DNA from: Alisma plantago-aquatica
Lineage: Eukaryota; Streptophyta; Magnoliopsida; Alismatales; Alismataceae
DNA length: 64,000 bases
Assembly: GCA_963693085.1 (NCBI GenBank)
Contig: OY856410.1
Location: 1,331,092,804 to 1,331,156,803, forward strand
Direction: 5' to 3'
Position numbers and translations under genes: made by a program. The notes beneath the pieces are model-generated. The model worked only from the letters and a program-made list of their open reading frames with translations, searched no databases and was not told where the DNA came from. The number at the start of each line of letters is the position of its first letter. Within the stretch, counting starts at the first letter, position 1. Positions 22,010-34,500 of the stretch are shown one piece after another.

Positions 22010-22500
22010 CCAGTGCATCCAATGACCCAAGAAACCATTGGTTTAAGGCTTAATTGATGCTACAACTATATGATTAACTCACCATAGGTTGTGGAGACCT
22101 GATACACCAACATTAGTGACCATTAAGTCACCATAGGTTGTTAGATCAACACTATATTCATTAATCACCATCGAATATCAAACTAATACCACCATTGATT
22201 GATAGCATCATTAGGGTACTTAGTTGTTAATCACTAAGCTTATAATTAGGCCAACACCTGACCTAAGGGGTGAACTTCAGTTGAAACCCTTGGTCACCAC
22301 TATCAGTTGTCATGAAGACACCACCACTAGTTGTTGCAATGGTACCACCATTGAGTCATGTGTTTATAGAAGAAATCAACTTTAAACCCTAAAATTGACC
22401 ATTGGTTGATAGGTGTTTAGCACCATAGGTTGTCAAAACAACCTGATCCAAGTCATATTATACCTTTGGAATAATGTACACATGATCATAGGTTCATATA
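22010..22500. repeat. Loose array of CACCATAGGTTGT-like motifs
   Basis: At least eight variants of ACCAT(A/T)GGTTG in about 490 bases, irregularly spaced. It sits inside the old LTR remnant and parallels the motif arrays in the other LTR families of the window. Confidence 0.6.
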
Positions 22501-24114
22501 GAACTGAAATTAGAATAAGGAACATTATAAAAGTTAAAATCCAAATCAAGCATAGCTTTTTAGTGCATGGATCGTCATTTAAAAGATAGATCATGAGCTA
22601 GCAAGTTTATGGTAAGAAATAAACATGGATCTAGTTATAAAACTTGCCTATAATTAGAAGATAAACTTCCAAACATAAGAAAACATGAGCAGGTATGGTA
22701 GAAAATCCAAGCATTGGTTGTGAACTCATCCATCTAGCACCTTTCTTCATTAAATGAGCAAACACTAAGCATAAGGAGCAAGAAAGGTAGGGTTTTATAG
22801 CTTTAGTGCAATTTCTACCATGGAAAAACAAGATTAAGACCTGTATAAAGGTAGGAGGAATGATAACAAACAAATAAATGGAGGAAATAAGAGGATTCTT
22901 ACTCTTTTAGGTCAAGATCACTAGAAGGAAGCATTTTAAACCCTAAAAGGAAATCAATTGCAACCCTAGATTCTTTTTCCAAGAAGATCCCCACTTTATT
23001 CTTCCTTGGATCAGAAATTCATAACAGAATAGAGGGATAATGAGGTTCACAGAAGGAGGGAATTGGTGGAGATCAAATGGTTCGTTTGGGTGCTTAGGGG
23101 TAAGTATATGAAACTTTAAGATTAAGAAAAAGAAAAAGTTGAAGTTCTAGCATCTTTCCAAATGTTCATGGACTTAAACTATTAAGAATATACAAGAACA
23201 CACAAAAGAAGCTCCTATACTGTCCATATAGATTTTCTCATCTCCCCTTTGTCTAATTTCCAAGCCAATCAAATAAATCATTGGTTGATAGCTCGTAAAG
23301 GTAGCTCATCCATAAAGGGGTAAACCTTAAAATACCTTAGAGAAAACACCTTAAAACTAAGGTTTAAATAGGCGATACATGGCTCAAAAAGATCAAGAAT
23401 GATGATAGAATATCCAAGGAACATAATGAAAGTGATAAATTGCAAAGAAAACACCTCAATTAGGTAAATTGTATAAAAGTCCAAAATGTACATAAAATTG
23501 CATAACATGCTCAAACAATGTCCAAATTGGACCAAATTTGAAACTTAAGCTTGTCTTATGATTTCAAAGAATATCATAGGGTTAGATTAGGGTTCTAAGC
23601 ATTAAATTATGGTAATGAATATTTTTCAACAGTTTAAGCAACGTCAAGGGTCTCTCAATCTCTGACAATATCCTCAAACTGGAAAAGTAAATGATATGGA
23701 CTAGAAATATAAATCCTCAAACTGAATGATCAAGTCAGCATCGATTTTCTTAAAATGTGGCATAATGTCTTATCCTACATTATTACACTAGATATTTTCC
23801 AACTTTATATTGGAATATTATTAAACCCCTAAATTGGTCCAATTACAAAACATCTCCTCTTCCTTATATTATTTCCTCTTACATCCAAATATTGTATACT
23901 GGATGGAACCTTATTCTCAAGGTATCAACATACCTTAAATTCATCTAGAATCGTAGTAACATCATAAGGTGGTAAACTCCTACTATTCTACTAGATCTCA
24001 TATTCATGTGAAATCTATCATACTTATGCTCACGAGTTTTGATCTCAACCTTTTATGATTTCATTGACAATGTTATCATTCACTTAATAGCTTCTAAAGA
24101 TTGGGGTGTGATGA

Positions 24115-24760
24115 TTCTACCCACCTTGTTGGGAATTTTATCCTCCAAATTGGATTGAACTATAGAATCTACCCACCATACAGTTATCTCTACCTTTTTA
24201 TGAAACTCAATAATCCAAATTTTAATAAATATTCAATTAGGTTAAAGTGAGAACTTACCTCAATTTTTTTATCAATTCTTTTTTTGTCACCTCCTGATAT
24301 ATGTCCTCCAGTGATATATATGAATGTGGAATATCTTAGTATACTTATCTTAACACCTCACTAGAACACATGTCCCATATTGTATGCACTAGAAAGGGTG
24401 AGAAAAGCATGATAAGTATATTTCTATGCACATATCATTTCTCTACAACACCCCATAGGATTGTGTCCCGTACCAAAAACATATGGAAAAAAGAGAGGGC
24501 ATGCTATATGTAAATCTAGGATACATATGTAAAATTCAATGCAACAAGACACATAAGTTTAATTTATATCTCAACCTCTATCATATGACTAGACCTCTAG
24601 CTAGGTCCTCCCTATCTTTCACTAACTCCTCATGTAGCACAGAAAATGAACTATGTCTCTAATTCTATATCTTAGTCTTAACAGGCTTTTCATGGCAATC
24701 TAAAGTAACAATGTGAGAATGTATTTGGTGGCCATCTACATTATTACTCTAATACCACAT
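24115..24760 (-). other. Short non-coding internal region of an old LTR element
   Basis: Next to the LTR end the minus strand reads AAGGTGGGTAGAAT after GGAGGATAAAATTCCC, a decayed version of the chromovirus PPT context. At 24746-24757 it reads TGGTATTAGAGT, a degenerate Met-tRNA PBS with a possible LTR end at 24761. Only about 640 bases separate the two, with no gag or pol similarity. If both sites are real this is a non-coding derivative or a large internal deletion. Confidence 0.45.
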
Positions 24761-27041
24761 TGAAACCCCTCAATTTTCATATTACATGAGTTGAAACTAT
24801 TTTCTTTTCTCACCAGGAGTGTCACCAATATGATACTCATTGCAATAATAGTAGAAATAAAACCATCACAAATTGGTCTATTGAATGAATTCTCATTAAC
24901 TGTTAGAAAAGGAACTTCGTAACATAGATCCTTAGAAAAATACATGATATAACATCCTCAAATTCAAACCTAGACTCTTGGATTGTGTATATGACACTCC
25001 ACCATGGCAAAAATCCTAGCTTTTCCTCAACATGTATGATTCTTGTCTAATCTCCCCAATTATTTACTTGTGTGGACATCACATCCCCAACCATGCAATG
25101 GAATATATCAGAATAAGTTGTACTGAGTATCATTATACAAATTGGAAATAAGTGTACTTAAAAAAAAACAAATTAAAACATGATATACATTATATCAGTG
25201 TCATGTCATTTATCTTCATCTTTATTTATCTTTATCATTGGCATTATTGTCTTGGGCTGAATATGTTGTCCTTCATCTATAAATTCTCCCAAGAGCTCAT
25301 TGCACACATAGATCTTATGTGCTTAAGTACTCATTTCTCACACAAATCATATAAATAATTGTGCCAAAAGGCGAATAACTTGGAACAATAACATCATCAA
25401 TAGTTTCATTCTTAACATTATTCTTGAGGATAATGACTTGAACATTAGCTTTTAATTAAAGAAGTATGTTAGAAACATATTTTTGATGGTGTCACTATAC
25501 TAGAAATTCATAATATGAATTGTAAGCATTAAATATAGAAAGCATTTATTGGAACTATATATACAATATCACTGTAAGTGATTTTCATTAATATAAGTGA
25601 ATAAAACACCTTTACGCATACTTATTACTCACAATTCATGATCCACTTACCTGCCATGGAGAGAAAACTCTGATTTACATTCAATTCATGGTGAAGCTAT
25701 ATCCTTCTTCAAAACAAATACAATACATATATCAACACCATATCCAGAAACCCTTCATTACTTTAAAAAGAATCTGAAGATTTTCCTATGGATGTTACAG
25801 TTCCTTTAGTTTCTTACTCATCACGACATCCTATAATAAAATATGATATGATCATGAATCCTCAAAATATATGATCTCAACACATTTACATCATTAATAA
25901 AATCCTCAATCCCTTAACCACTTTAATTAACATCATCACCTATCTTCTCTAACATAAAATATTCATCATATAATAAAATCTTGTAAACCCAAATACAATA
26001 ATATTTTACTAATCCATAAAATAGAATTCTAGAGAATTTCTACAAAATTTACCTCACAATTAGATACCTAAAATTTGTACAATACCCATAAATGGAAAAT
26101 TTGTCATAAGAAATTATATGCATCAACACTCTATGTTATGACCATCAAAATATATATGTATTTTTGACTTCAAAACATGATCAAAGTATTTTTTTCATCA
26201 AATTCTGATTTACCAATCTCAAAAAGTTCCAAATACATCATTATTGAATCTATTTATTTCTATAAGATATTATACACAATAAACATCCAAAATCCTCAAC
26301 TTAGAATTTTGATATGGATTTATACTTCAATATGTTTGGTATGTTACCTTGTACACTCAAAAAAATTAAACATATATCAAGTTATATATTTTCAACGCTA
26401 TCTTATTTTAAGTTGATCTCAGCCGTCAGTCTGAGATATGCGATCTAGATCCCTAGCACATACTTTCCATTTTGTTCTTCTTTAGTTTTTTCTCCCAGGT
26501 CTTTCTTATAATCTACTAGTGTGTTGACCCACTTACTCATGTCGACCCTTATCCTTCCTCTACTTCTTATCCTCACACAAAGAGAGACCTACCCTATTGT
26601 GCTCTCTCTCTCTCGATCTCTCTATCTTCCTCTGACAAGCCTAGGTCATCTTGGTTCATGCCCTCATTCCCCTTTGATTTTTTTTGGTCCAATCAACCTT
26701 ATTTACTCCTAAACAACCTCCTTCATATTTTCTCATCTTTTTGGAAGAACAAAGCAATGTCAAGCATTGATCTCCTTGGATGAGTCCCTGCGGTGATGGT
26801 GATGGCTCTCACCATGAACTTCTACCTCATTCGACATCGTGGATCTATCTTGCACTTCCTGGATCATATCATTCTTCCACTCTCCCTCTCTAGAGTAGCA
26901 TGGTCAGGTGAGCATGATTTGTCACCATTGTGGTTTTGGAGTTCAAATTTATGTACATCCACTCCCTTCTGTAATGTTGTCATGGCCTAAACCCGCTCTA
27001 ACTCCTTGTTTGAAGAGTTCCAATTCATCTGTATCTTTGTC
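24761..27041 (-). repeat. Probable remnant of a second old LTR; no genes seen
   Basis: AT-rich with no supported coding frame. If the PBS-like site at 24746 is real, this would be part of the matching LTR, interrupted by copia element 2 and resuming at 47317. A CT-rich run is at about 26600-26625. I see nothing else identifiable. Confidence 0.4.
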
Positions 27042-28141
27042 CCTCCCCTTGGCATGTATGCCAAGAGAGCCAATAAAGTGATGATTGTAATGAGGCACGA
27101 TGTAATTGATTTGATAATAATAATAAAAAACAATTTTGTTCATTCTATTTTATTCAATTGTGAGATAATTATGTAACACATAAATGTCTAAATAATGATG
27201 ATACTCGTGACTTATGTCTTTAGGTTGAGGACCTAGACAATGAGATCATTTGTATGATAAGAGTACATAAAGTCTTGTTATGTCCCTAGTCAGTTATTAC
27301 CGTGGAAACAAAACAGACAACAATAATAAATAAGACAAGAATGTGTGTTGGTTGATGATAAAATCTCATTAGCCATGATATGTGATATCAAACCAAGAAC
27401 ATATGTACTTGTTAGATAATAGTGTATCAGATAAACCCACCTTGATAGTGATACATGGAGACCATGGAATGGTAGTCAAAATCATCTCTCGTAATGATAG
27501 TGGTTCTTTGACCTAAATTCATTGCACTTATCACATGTCATTAAATGTATTTTGACACCATCCAACATGATCTTGAATAAGGCTTACAATAAAGGTGATG
27601 CTCTATTAGATTTTTGCACAAGGTGATTGACTGTGAGTGATGCAGATGGGATTTATCCCTCCTACTAAAGATGATATCATGGCCACTTGATAAGTGAGAC
27701 TGAAAAATGCATGGGCATACTCATGTGAGTCAATGTGTGATATTGAGCTCACGTGTATCTCAACAGTCTTCTCTAGTTTAAGAAACATAGATTGAGTATT
27801 AAGAGGATGACAATTTCATACCTCACATTCAATTTGCATATCAAAGACAAAGGAACTATACGATCACAATAACATTGACCATGGCATGTAGGTTGAAGTT
27901 ATTTTCTAAGTTTCCAATTACTTGGGCAGCAATGATGTGTCTCTAGATACCTCTTATTGCTTGTGTTATCATAAATTGGTTATGGACATTCATTGCCAAT
28001 GTAATTTGGGACCTATATGGTCATTCACATAGGATGCACCTAGAAAAGGAGTTCACTCATAAATATAGTTTAACTTGATTACTAAAGTATTTAGGTATTC
28101 AATTTAAACAACATTGGTTGTACATTGGCTAAACTAGAATT

Positions 28142-28462
28142 TGAATCGGCAGCTTTAGAAGTGAATCGCCTGGTTCAAAATATGAATCACCCAGTTCATA
28201 AGTGAACCAGATGGTTTATAATTTGAGTTGACCATTTCAGATTGTAAATCGATCATTTCAGTGATCAGTAAGATTGGATCAAGAATTAATGCTGACGTCT
28301 CATCACATTGAAAGATGATATGTTTACAAATGGGAAATATAGTGAATTGATCGGTTTAAGTGTTGAATCAACCAATACATGTGTACTAAATGGTTTAGAA
28401 TGTGAATTGACCACTTCAAAAAATGAATCGACTGATTCAAAAGTGAACCGATTGATTTGTGA
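28142..28462 (+). repeat. Decayed palindrome array upstream of TATA
   Basis: About a dozen variants of GAACCGATCGGTTC, most changed at CG steps (AATCGATCATTTC, AATTGATCGGTTT, GAACCGATTGATTTG), spaced 20-28 bases. It ends about 80 bases before the TATA box, as in element 1. The 3' LTR copy is at 46385-46715. Confidence 0.75.
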
Positions 28463-28538
28463 TTCACAACAACCAAAAATTCTTGAAAATCCATCTCTTG
28501 GACTCCCAATTGATCTGGAAACCCTAACCCTGACCCTC

Positions 28539-28550
28539 CTTTAAATAGAG
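28539..28550 (+). promoter_or_regulatory. TATA-like box of 5' LTR
   Basis: CTTTAAATAGAG occupies the position equivalent to the TATA box in element 1. The 3' LTR copy near 46795 has lost it (CCAAAAAGTAAG). Confidence 0.55.
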
Positions 28551-29840
28551 GGATAGTCAAGAATTTCAAAAGATACAACAATAAACTATGAAAATTGTTG
28601 TCCTCTAATAGTTGTAGTGATGGAGCTTCCACTCACATGGAATTGCGTGCACCACTAAAAATCCTAAAGATGGTGAGTCTTTAAGTTTAGCCTTGCTTAT
28701 ACTAGATAGAGAACTCCACCCACGTATGCTAAGATACGTGGAAGTCTTATCGTAGTATAGTTAAGGGTCAAATCCTAGAGACAACGGTCTTGTTGTTGCC
28801 AACAAGATGGAAAATGTTGGAACTTCACTTAATCACTCAATAGTTGGCATTTAGATCAAAAGGTTGATTTGGTTGTTTTTAAGCTAAGTGCAAGTAAAGT
28901 AAAGAAAGCAAGTAAATCCAATGAGTTAAACTATGATAAAAGATCACTAGGGTGTGATCAGTTTTTCACCGCCACTACACACGGATCAACACATGAAAAT
29001 CAAAAACATAACCTACAAGAGAGTCTAGTCAGTTAGTATCTTTGTAGGCTTAGCTTCCTTTCGGAGAGCTAACTATGAGAAGTGTGGGAATGTTGCAATG
29101 CCAGCCATTCCTGAACAAATGGTCACATTACTTTGCATCATTCCCCTCGCAAAGTGTGTTCCTTGACATACCAAGGTTGCACTTCCATACGTCAACTAAT
29201 TCCATTTCATAGTATGAAAGTGCAACGGATTATAGTGAGTTTACTCCACTTCTTGAGATACACTTCTAGATACCGAAACAGATGCATGGTGGATACATGC
29301 ACCAAGAACCAACATACAAACGAGTTTCAAATCTAATAGTACAAATGTAGACAATTCATACTAAAAGATAAAGGATAACACAAGTTGGAGATCAAGCAAC
29401 ACGCATTCATTAATCGTTTGATGTCGAACTGAAAAGATAAGAACTCTATATTACAAGTCATGGATTACATTTACATGATATGAAAACATGGGTAGCGGGG
29501 CTACTCCCCACACCCTAGTGAGAGAGACTACTCGCTCATGACTAGGACAAAGAAGGAGGCAAGAAGGGGGAGAGAGAGCATCATCCCCATGAAGGAGAGA
29601 GGAAGGTCAACCCCTTGGAGAGAGAGAGCAACGATCCACCGGTCTTCAAAGGTTTCACGATGATGAGATCTCCCCTTCCCACCTTCTTTGGCGAAGAAGG
29701 AGAAGGCAGCTTCAAGATGGAGTATGGGTCTCAGACCGGAAGCCCCAGGGCGGAGGATGGAAGTAGCAAGAGCTTTGGAACGATTGAGGCATCCTTTGGA
29801 CGTTTGAAAACTTGATGCCTAGTGGAGGACCCTTAGGGTC

Positions 29841-29850
29841 TTATTTATAG
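29841..29850 (-). promoter_or_regulatory. TATA box of solo LTR
   Basis: The minus strand reads CCTATAAATAAGACCC, close to the plant consensus. It lies 18 bases downstream of the minisatellite. Confidence 0.7.
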
Positions 29851-29867
29851 GCCTTAAGTGAAGTCCA

Positions 29868-30494
29868 AACGGTTTGGAGGCCGTTTGGACCTCAAGACCA
29901 TTTGGGCCTGAGCCCGTTTAGATCTCAAGACCGTTTGGATCTTGAGACCGTTTGGGCCTCAAGACCGTTTGGACCTTGAGACCGTTTGGACCTCAAGACC
30001 GTTTGGATCTTGAGTCCGTTTGGACCTCAAGACCGTTTGGACCTTGAGACCGTTTGGACCTCAAGACCGTTTGGACCTCAAGACCGTTTGGACCTCAACA
30101 CCGTTTGACTCCTTGCGGTCTCGGGACAGTTTGGCTTCATGCGGTCTCGGGACTGGTTGACTCCATGTGGTCTCAGGACCATTTGGCTTCATGCGGTCTC
30201 GGGACCGTTTGAACTCCATGCGGTCTCGGGACTGGTTGGCTTCATGCGGTCTTGAGACCGTTTGAACTCCATGCGGTCTCGGGCCCGGTTGGCTTGATGC
30301 GGTCTTGAGACCGTTTGAACTACATGCGGTCTCGGGACCGTTTGGCTTCGTGCGGTCTTGGGACCGTTTGACTCCATGCGGTCTCGAGACTGATTGGCTT
30401 CATGCAGTCTTGAGACCGATTGACTCCATGCAGTCTCAGGACCGTTTGGATTCATGCGGTCTTGGGACCATTTGACTCCATGCGGTCTCGAGGT
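29868..30494 (-). repeat. Minisatellite: about 14 x 17 bp, then about 15 x 26-27 bp
   Basis: The first part (29868-30105) repeats GACCGTTTGGACCTCAA, alternating with a ...CTTGA variant. The second part (30105-30494) repeats a 26-27 base unit beginning GACCGTTTG and ending GCGGTCTCGG, with a two-unit higher-order period (GGCTTCATG alternating with GACTCCATG). Both parts share the GACCGTTTG word. The reverse complement of the 17-base unit occurs exactly in the Tekay-like LTR at 9250-9266. Confidence 0.93.
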
Positions 30495-31099
30495 TGAGTT
30501 ATTCTTTTGTGATTTTTTTGTGTTTTTCTGCATGTATGAAAGGGAAAAGTTAGTCTGATGGTATATTTACAAAGAAGGGGTAAATTTGGGATTATCTATA
30601 GTTTTAATTTGGAAAGAGTATGGAAAACTAAAGAAAAAGACTAAGATAATCGTCCAAAATGGGAGGTTATCATGTACTAATGTGAAAGTCCACTTAAGTG
30701 TTATGCTTAAAAAAGAGAAACAACAAGGGAGAGAAACCAACACTAGTATATTGACATCAAAGGGACAACTCCTTCCCATTGTCTCTAATGGAGCAATGTG
30801 GAAGTTGTGGTGGTTCGTTTGGACTACTTAGAGGTGTGGAGATTGTTGCCTTCATACGAGGAGGACAATAACCATCATTGTCTATGGTGCTGCACCAGGA
30901 GGCCATCGTCGACAGTTGTCCATGTGCATCTTGCAAAGAGATCATGTCACTAAGCAAGAGTAGTAGTTGGGTTTACTCCAACCTAGGACCAGGTATAACT
31001 CCTGCTACCTTCTTTCCTAGATACATTGTTGGTGAAGCAATCTTTTGGAAAGGAATATGGATAAAGTTTTTGTTTCCAATTCCTTCTCTTGCCCAACAA

Positions 31100-31112
31100 T
31101 GGTATTAAGTCC
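31100..31112 (+). promoter_or_regulatory. Primer-binding site, degenerate
   Basis: TGGTATTAAGTCC follows the LTR end CAACA after one base. The first six bases match the Met-tRNA PBS and the rest has decayed. Confidence 0.6.
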
Positions 31113-32520
31113 ACATCAATTTATGTTGTATCAGAGATCTAAATCGATGTGATTGGATTTATTTTATTACATACGATGTGTATACTAAAATGGTTAATGT
31201 GCATATCCAACTAAATACCACATATCATCCAAATATATTTATATGATGGTATATATATGCAATCAATACGCATCACACAAAAATCATAATGATGGTAGAT
31301 GTATGTGTGGTTATGGTAAAACCCCTATGGATGTGCATGCATCGTTGTTTGGTTACTTTTACCTATTGTTACCTAGTTTGCATCCCGGTCCTCTCTCTTC
31401 TTTTCCAAATGTACATTAATGCTTTTTTTCTTATACTCCCCTCAAATATAACTCAAGATTTTCCCTTTTATATTGTAATATGGAATAGGATAGTTTTACT
31501 TTCTATTTTTTGAAAGAGAATATGTTCTACACCAAGTGAGTCGACCGACAGAGGAGTTGAGTCGATCGACCAGAGGACCAAGGAAGCTAGTCGATTGGAG
31601 GAGCCAACCGATTGACTGGAGGCCCAACCAATTGATTGGAGGAGTCCAGTGAACTACATGAGTTGGATCTAGTCGATCGACTAAAGGAAGCCAATCTAAC
31701 CTAATAGGAGTCTAATTGACCTACTGAAGGGTCCAGCCGATCGACGACATGTCCCAACTACACAGTAAAGGTTGCTACATGAGATGTATGACCTTAGGAG
31801 TTGCAATTCTTTGTGGCTCTAAAGAATTGCATCAGTATGGCTGTAACCATAACTCATATATTTTTGATTCCATTTTATTCATTTGTGTATTTAGCATGTG
31901 TATGATATGTACTATAAGTATGTGGTGATTGGATATGTTCATGTATTTATATAAAATCCCTCAATATATATTAAACCTTAGAGTCTTTTCATATGCAGCA
32001 AACATGAAGAGCTTGATCAACTAAGAGTAGGTTACACCAAAGTGTGGTGCACTATCTATCTCGTAGAAGTGTGATGATAGATATGTAAATATGTCAAAGT
32101 AGAGTGCATATTCTATCATGTTTGCTTTTGGGTCAAGCTTAACTAGGTGACCTTAATGAGATTAAGTGCCTAGAAGCATAAAGATGGTTAGTGACAAGGA
32201 GTTGCACAACATCTATCAAGAGTTGCATTCAGATGCAATTGGCAAAAGTTACCTACCTAAATAGTCAAGTTGTGGGTGATTAGACAAAGCTGACTCATGA
32301 TTTGATGAAATATGGATCTTGTCTTATTAGAAGATTGTATGCTACATTGTTCTGAATTGGTATTGAAAGATATCAATTTTAACAAAATAGTGGGAGAAAT
32401 AGTTGAATTAATATCATCAATATTATCAAATCAAATCAAAAGTGTTTTTGATAAAGTGCAAATTTTACCCTTATAGAAATAAATGGAAACCACACTATCA
32501 TTGCGATGGTCCTTGAGAAG
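31113..32520 (+). other. Untranslated leader of Angela element 2
   Basis: About 1.4 kb without coding potential. The part at 32300-32400 (GAAGATTGTATGCTAC, then AAAATAGTGGGAG) is the clear counterpart of the reverse complement of 1120-1210 in element 1. It contains the second palindrome array. Confidence 0.65.
31540..31745 (+). repeat. Palindrome array GTCGATCGAC in the leader
   Basis: About eight variants of a GATC-centred motif (GTCGATCGACC, GTCGATTGG, CCGATCGACG), spaced 15-30 bases. The spacer phrase TTGGAGGAGCCAACCGAT is shared exactly with the leader array of element 1 (reverse complement near 1845-1870), although the dominant motif differs (GTCGATCGAC against ACCGATCGGT). Confidence 0.78.
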
Positions 32521-33206
32521 GAGAATCTAAATGGGATAAACTTCATAACTAGTTTAGGAATTTGAGAAACGTTCTCTATATCCCTATAACACCAGTGCTA
32601 ATGGAACCTGCTCCTTATGTGCCTAAGGCTGAAATGGATACTTACTTGAAGCATGTCAATGATTTTGTAGACATTAAAAATCTTAGGATGGGTTGTATGA
32701 ACTATGAGTTGCATAAAAATCATGAAAAGGAAGAAAGATATAATGTCTCCAAGGCATTGTTTGAGTACAAATTGAAAGAGGGAGATCTAGTAGAGACACA
32801 TGTTCTCAATATGATTCGGCTTGTGGAACATATAGATAAACTAGGAATTTTAGGTCAAGAGTTGGCTATGAATATGATTCTATAATTAAAGCTAGAGTTA
32901 TACAAGGTGTTTATCGAATGATATGACTTGAGTAAGTTGGATAAACCATTGTCTAATTTTCTTGGCATGTTGACAAATCTTGAAGCACAAATGAAGCTGG
33001 ACAAACCCGTGATGGTGACTAGCAAAACAGAGTCCAAGAACAAAGGCAAGGCCAAGAATAGTTTTGAGGCTAAGATGAAGTCCAAGTCTTGTGCACTCAA
33101 GATAATGACAAGGGTAGGAGCAAAAGGAATATGTCCTTTTCACTCAAAAGGACTAAGGAAGATGAGGAAAGGAATACATCTCTACTTCTGGTCTATATGT
33201 AATTGA
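32480..33206 (+). pseudogene. gag: Gag, Angela element 2 (broken)
   Basis: Fragments matching the open gag at 167-1021: FRNLRNVLYIP, EPAPYVPKAEMDTYLKH and LDKPLSNFLGMLTNLEAQMKLDKP. Stops near 32520, 32883 and 32922 and a frame change break it. The zinc knuckle region is unrecognisable (KGICPFHSKGLRKM), with the Cys-x2-Cys pair lost. It cannot make functional Gag. Confidence 0.85.
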
Positions 33207-33500
33207 GATTAACTTTGCCACTTCTTCATCTTGGGTACTAGATACTAGATGTTGATATCACATTTGCTCAAATGTGAAGGATTTGAAAAGAAGTAGACCT
33301 TTGACGAAAGGTCAGGTTAAACTGTATATTGCTAATGGAGGAAGAGTTACTACTAGTGCGCTTGCAACCTATGAGTTATCTCTACCGAATGGGCTTATAA
33401 TAGAGTTGGAGAACTACTATTGTGTACCTAGAATTAAAAGGGCATCATATTTGTATCTTGTTTGGACAAGAATGGATTTGAATTTCTTATAAAGTATGGT
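33205..33500 (+). pseudogene. pol: Copia protease (broken)
   Basis: The frame contains SSSWVLDTRC, then after a stop YHICSNV and LENYYCVPRIKR, the layout of an Angela protease. The catalytic Asp-Thr-Gly is Asp-Thr-Arg, so the active-site glycine is lost in addition to the stop. Confidence 0.82.
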
Positions 33501-33639
33501 CGATGTTCTATTAGTAAAGATGGGACCCTTTATGGTAGTGCAACAATGTCCTATGGTCTATACTTGATAGATCTAGTTACAAGCATATATAACATAAATA
33601 TCAAAAGGATAAAACTCAATAACTCAAACTAAACATAAC

Positions 33640-34500
33640 TTTGACATTGTGATCATGGGAACACAAATGAGAAACACATCTCCAATATTCATAAAGATGG
33701 TTACTTATACTCTTTTGCTTTCAAATCAATAGAGACATGTGAGTCTTATTTATTCAGTAAGATGACAAAGAATCCCTTTCAATAGTAGTAGTGAGAGGGA
33801 AAGTGATCTATTAGAACTCATACATACTGATGTGTGTGACCCTTTTAGAACAAATGCTAGAGGTGTTATCAATACTTCATTACCTTTATTAAAGACTGAA
33901 ATGGGTATGGTTATATTTAATTGTATGAAAAATAAATCAGAAATCCTTGAAAAGTTCAAGGATTTCATGAATGAAGTACAAAACCAACTTGGTAAAAGTA
34001 TTAAGGCACTTCATTCTGATTAAGGTAGAGAATAATTAAATAATGAGTTTTAGGACCTTCTGAGAGACTATCACATCATATCACAATGGACTCTGTCCGG
34101 AACACCACATCATAATGGTGTATCCGAAGAAGGAATGACACATTACTAGATATGGTGCTATCAATGATGAGTTTTGTAGATCATCCAACTTCCTTCTGGG
34201 GATATGTTCTATAAACTACAACATTTACACTTAACTGCATACCAACTAAATTGGTTCAAAAAATTGAGATATGGACTAGAAAGCGTCCCAAAATGTCTTT
34301 TACGAGGATTTGAGGGTGTGAAGCATATGTGAGGAAATTATTTCCTGAAAATATTGGCCCTAGATCATATAAATGTTATTTTGTTGGATATCCCAAAGAA
34401 ATGAATGGATACTACTTGTATAACCCATATGACAAAAAAGTTCTTGTTTCAAGGGATGTTGCATTCCTAGAAAAGGAGTCTATTTCCAAATAAATCAGTG
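33640..34500 (+). pseudogene. pol: Copia integrase (broken)
   Basis: LLELIHTDVCDPFRTNARG contains the first catalytic Asp. SEILEKFKDFMNEVQNQLGKSIKALHSD reaches the second Asp, followed at once by a stop. The third block is recognisable as GTPHHNGVSEE. Several further stops and frame changes follow. Confidence 0.85.

Larger units (their letters stand above)
20669..24114 (-). repeat. Old gypsy-type LTR remnant (right part)
   Basis: This continues the LTR split by the Tekay-like insertion. No coding frame is supported. Its high-coordinate end (GGGGTGTGATGA, 24114) is followed by a PPT-like tract. The last 350 bases resemble 48190-48538 at the far side of copia element 2, with much more divergence than the Tekay LTR pair. 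The stretch holds a SINE (21265-21430) and a loose ACCATAGGTTGT array (22010-22500). Confidence 0.65.
28618..30672 (-). mobile_element. Solo-LTR-like insertion (2055 bp) with minisatellite
   Basis: The 3' LTR of the host element lacks this block, which defines its limits. The ends are TG (28618) and CA (30672), flanked by TGTAG and TGTAC, a 4/5 five-base duplication. No coding frame or PBS is found. A strong TATA box on the minus strand (29841-29850) indicates orientation. A two-part minisatellite fills most of the sequence upstream of it. GA-rich sequence at 29550-29630 lies downstream. Confidence 0.75.
27047..31098 (+). repeat. 5' LTR of Angela element 2 (interrupted)
   Basis: The start aligns with the TGTTGG start of the 3' LTR at 36275 but has decayed to CCTTGG. 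The end is CCCAACA at 31098. A 2055-base insertion lies at 28618-30672. A degenerate palindrome array lies at 28142-28462 and a TATA-like site at 28539-28550. Confidence 0.85.

Noticed and set aside
26521..26990. Small frames with Leu-rich translations
   Set aside because: They are pyrimidine-rich low-complexity DNA; hydrophobic codons follow from CT-richness.
29868..30494. CRISPR-like array
   Set aside because: Units are adjacent without unique spacers, the context is a plant LTR, and no cas genes exist.
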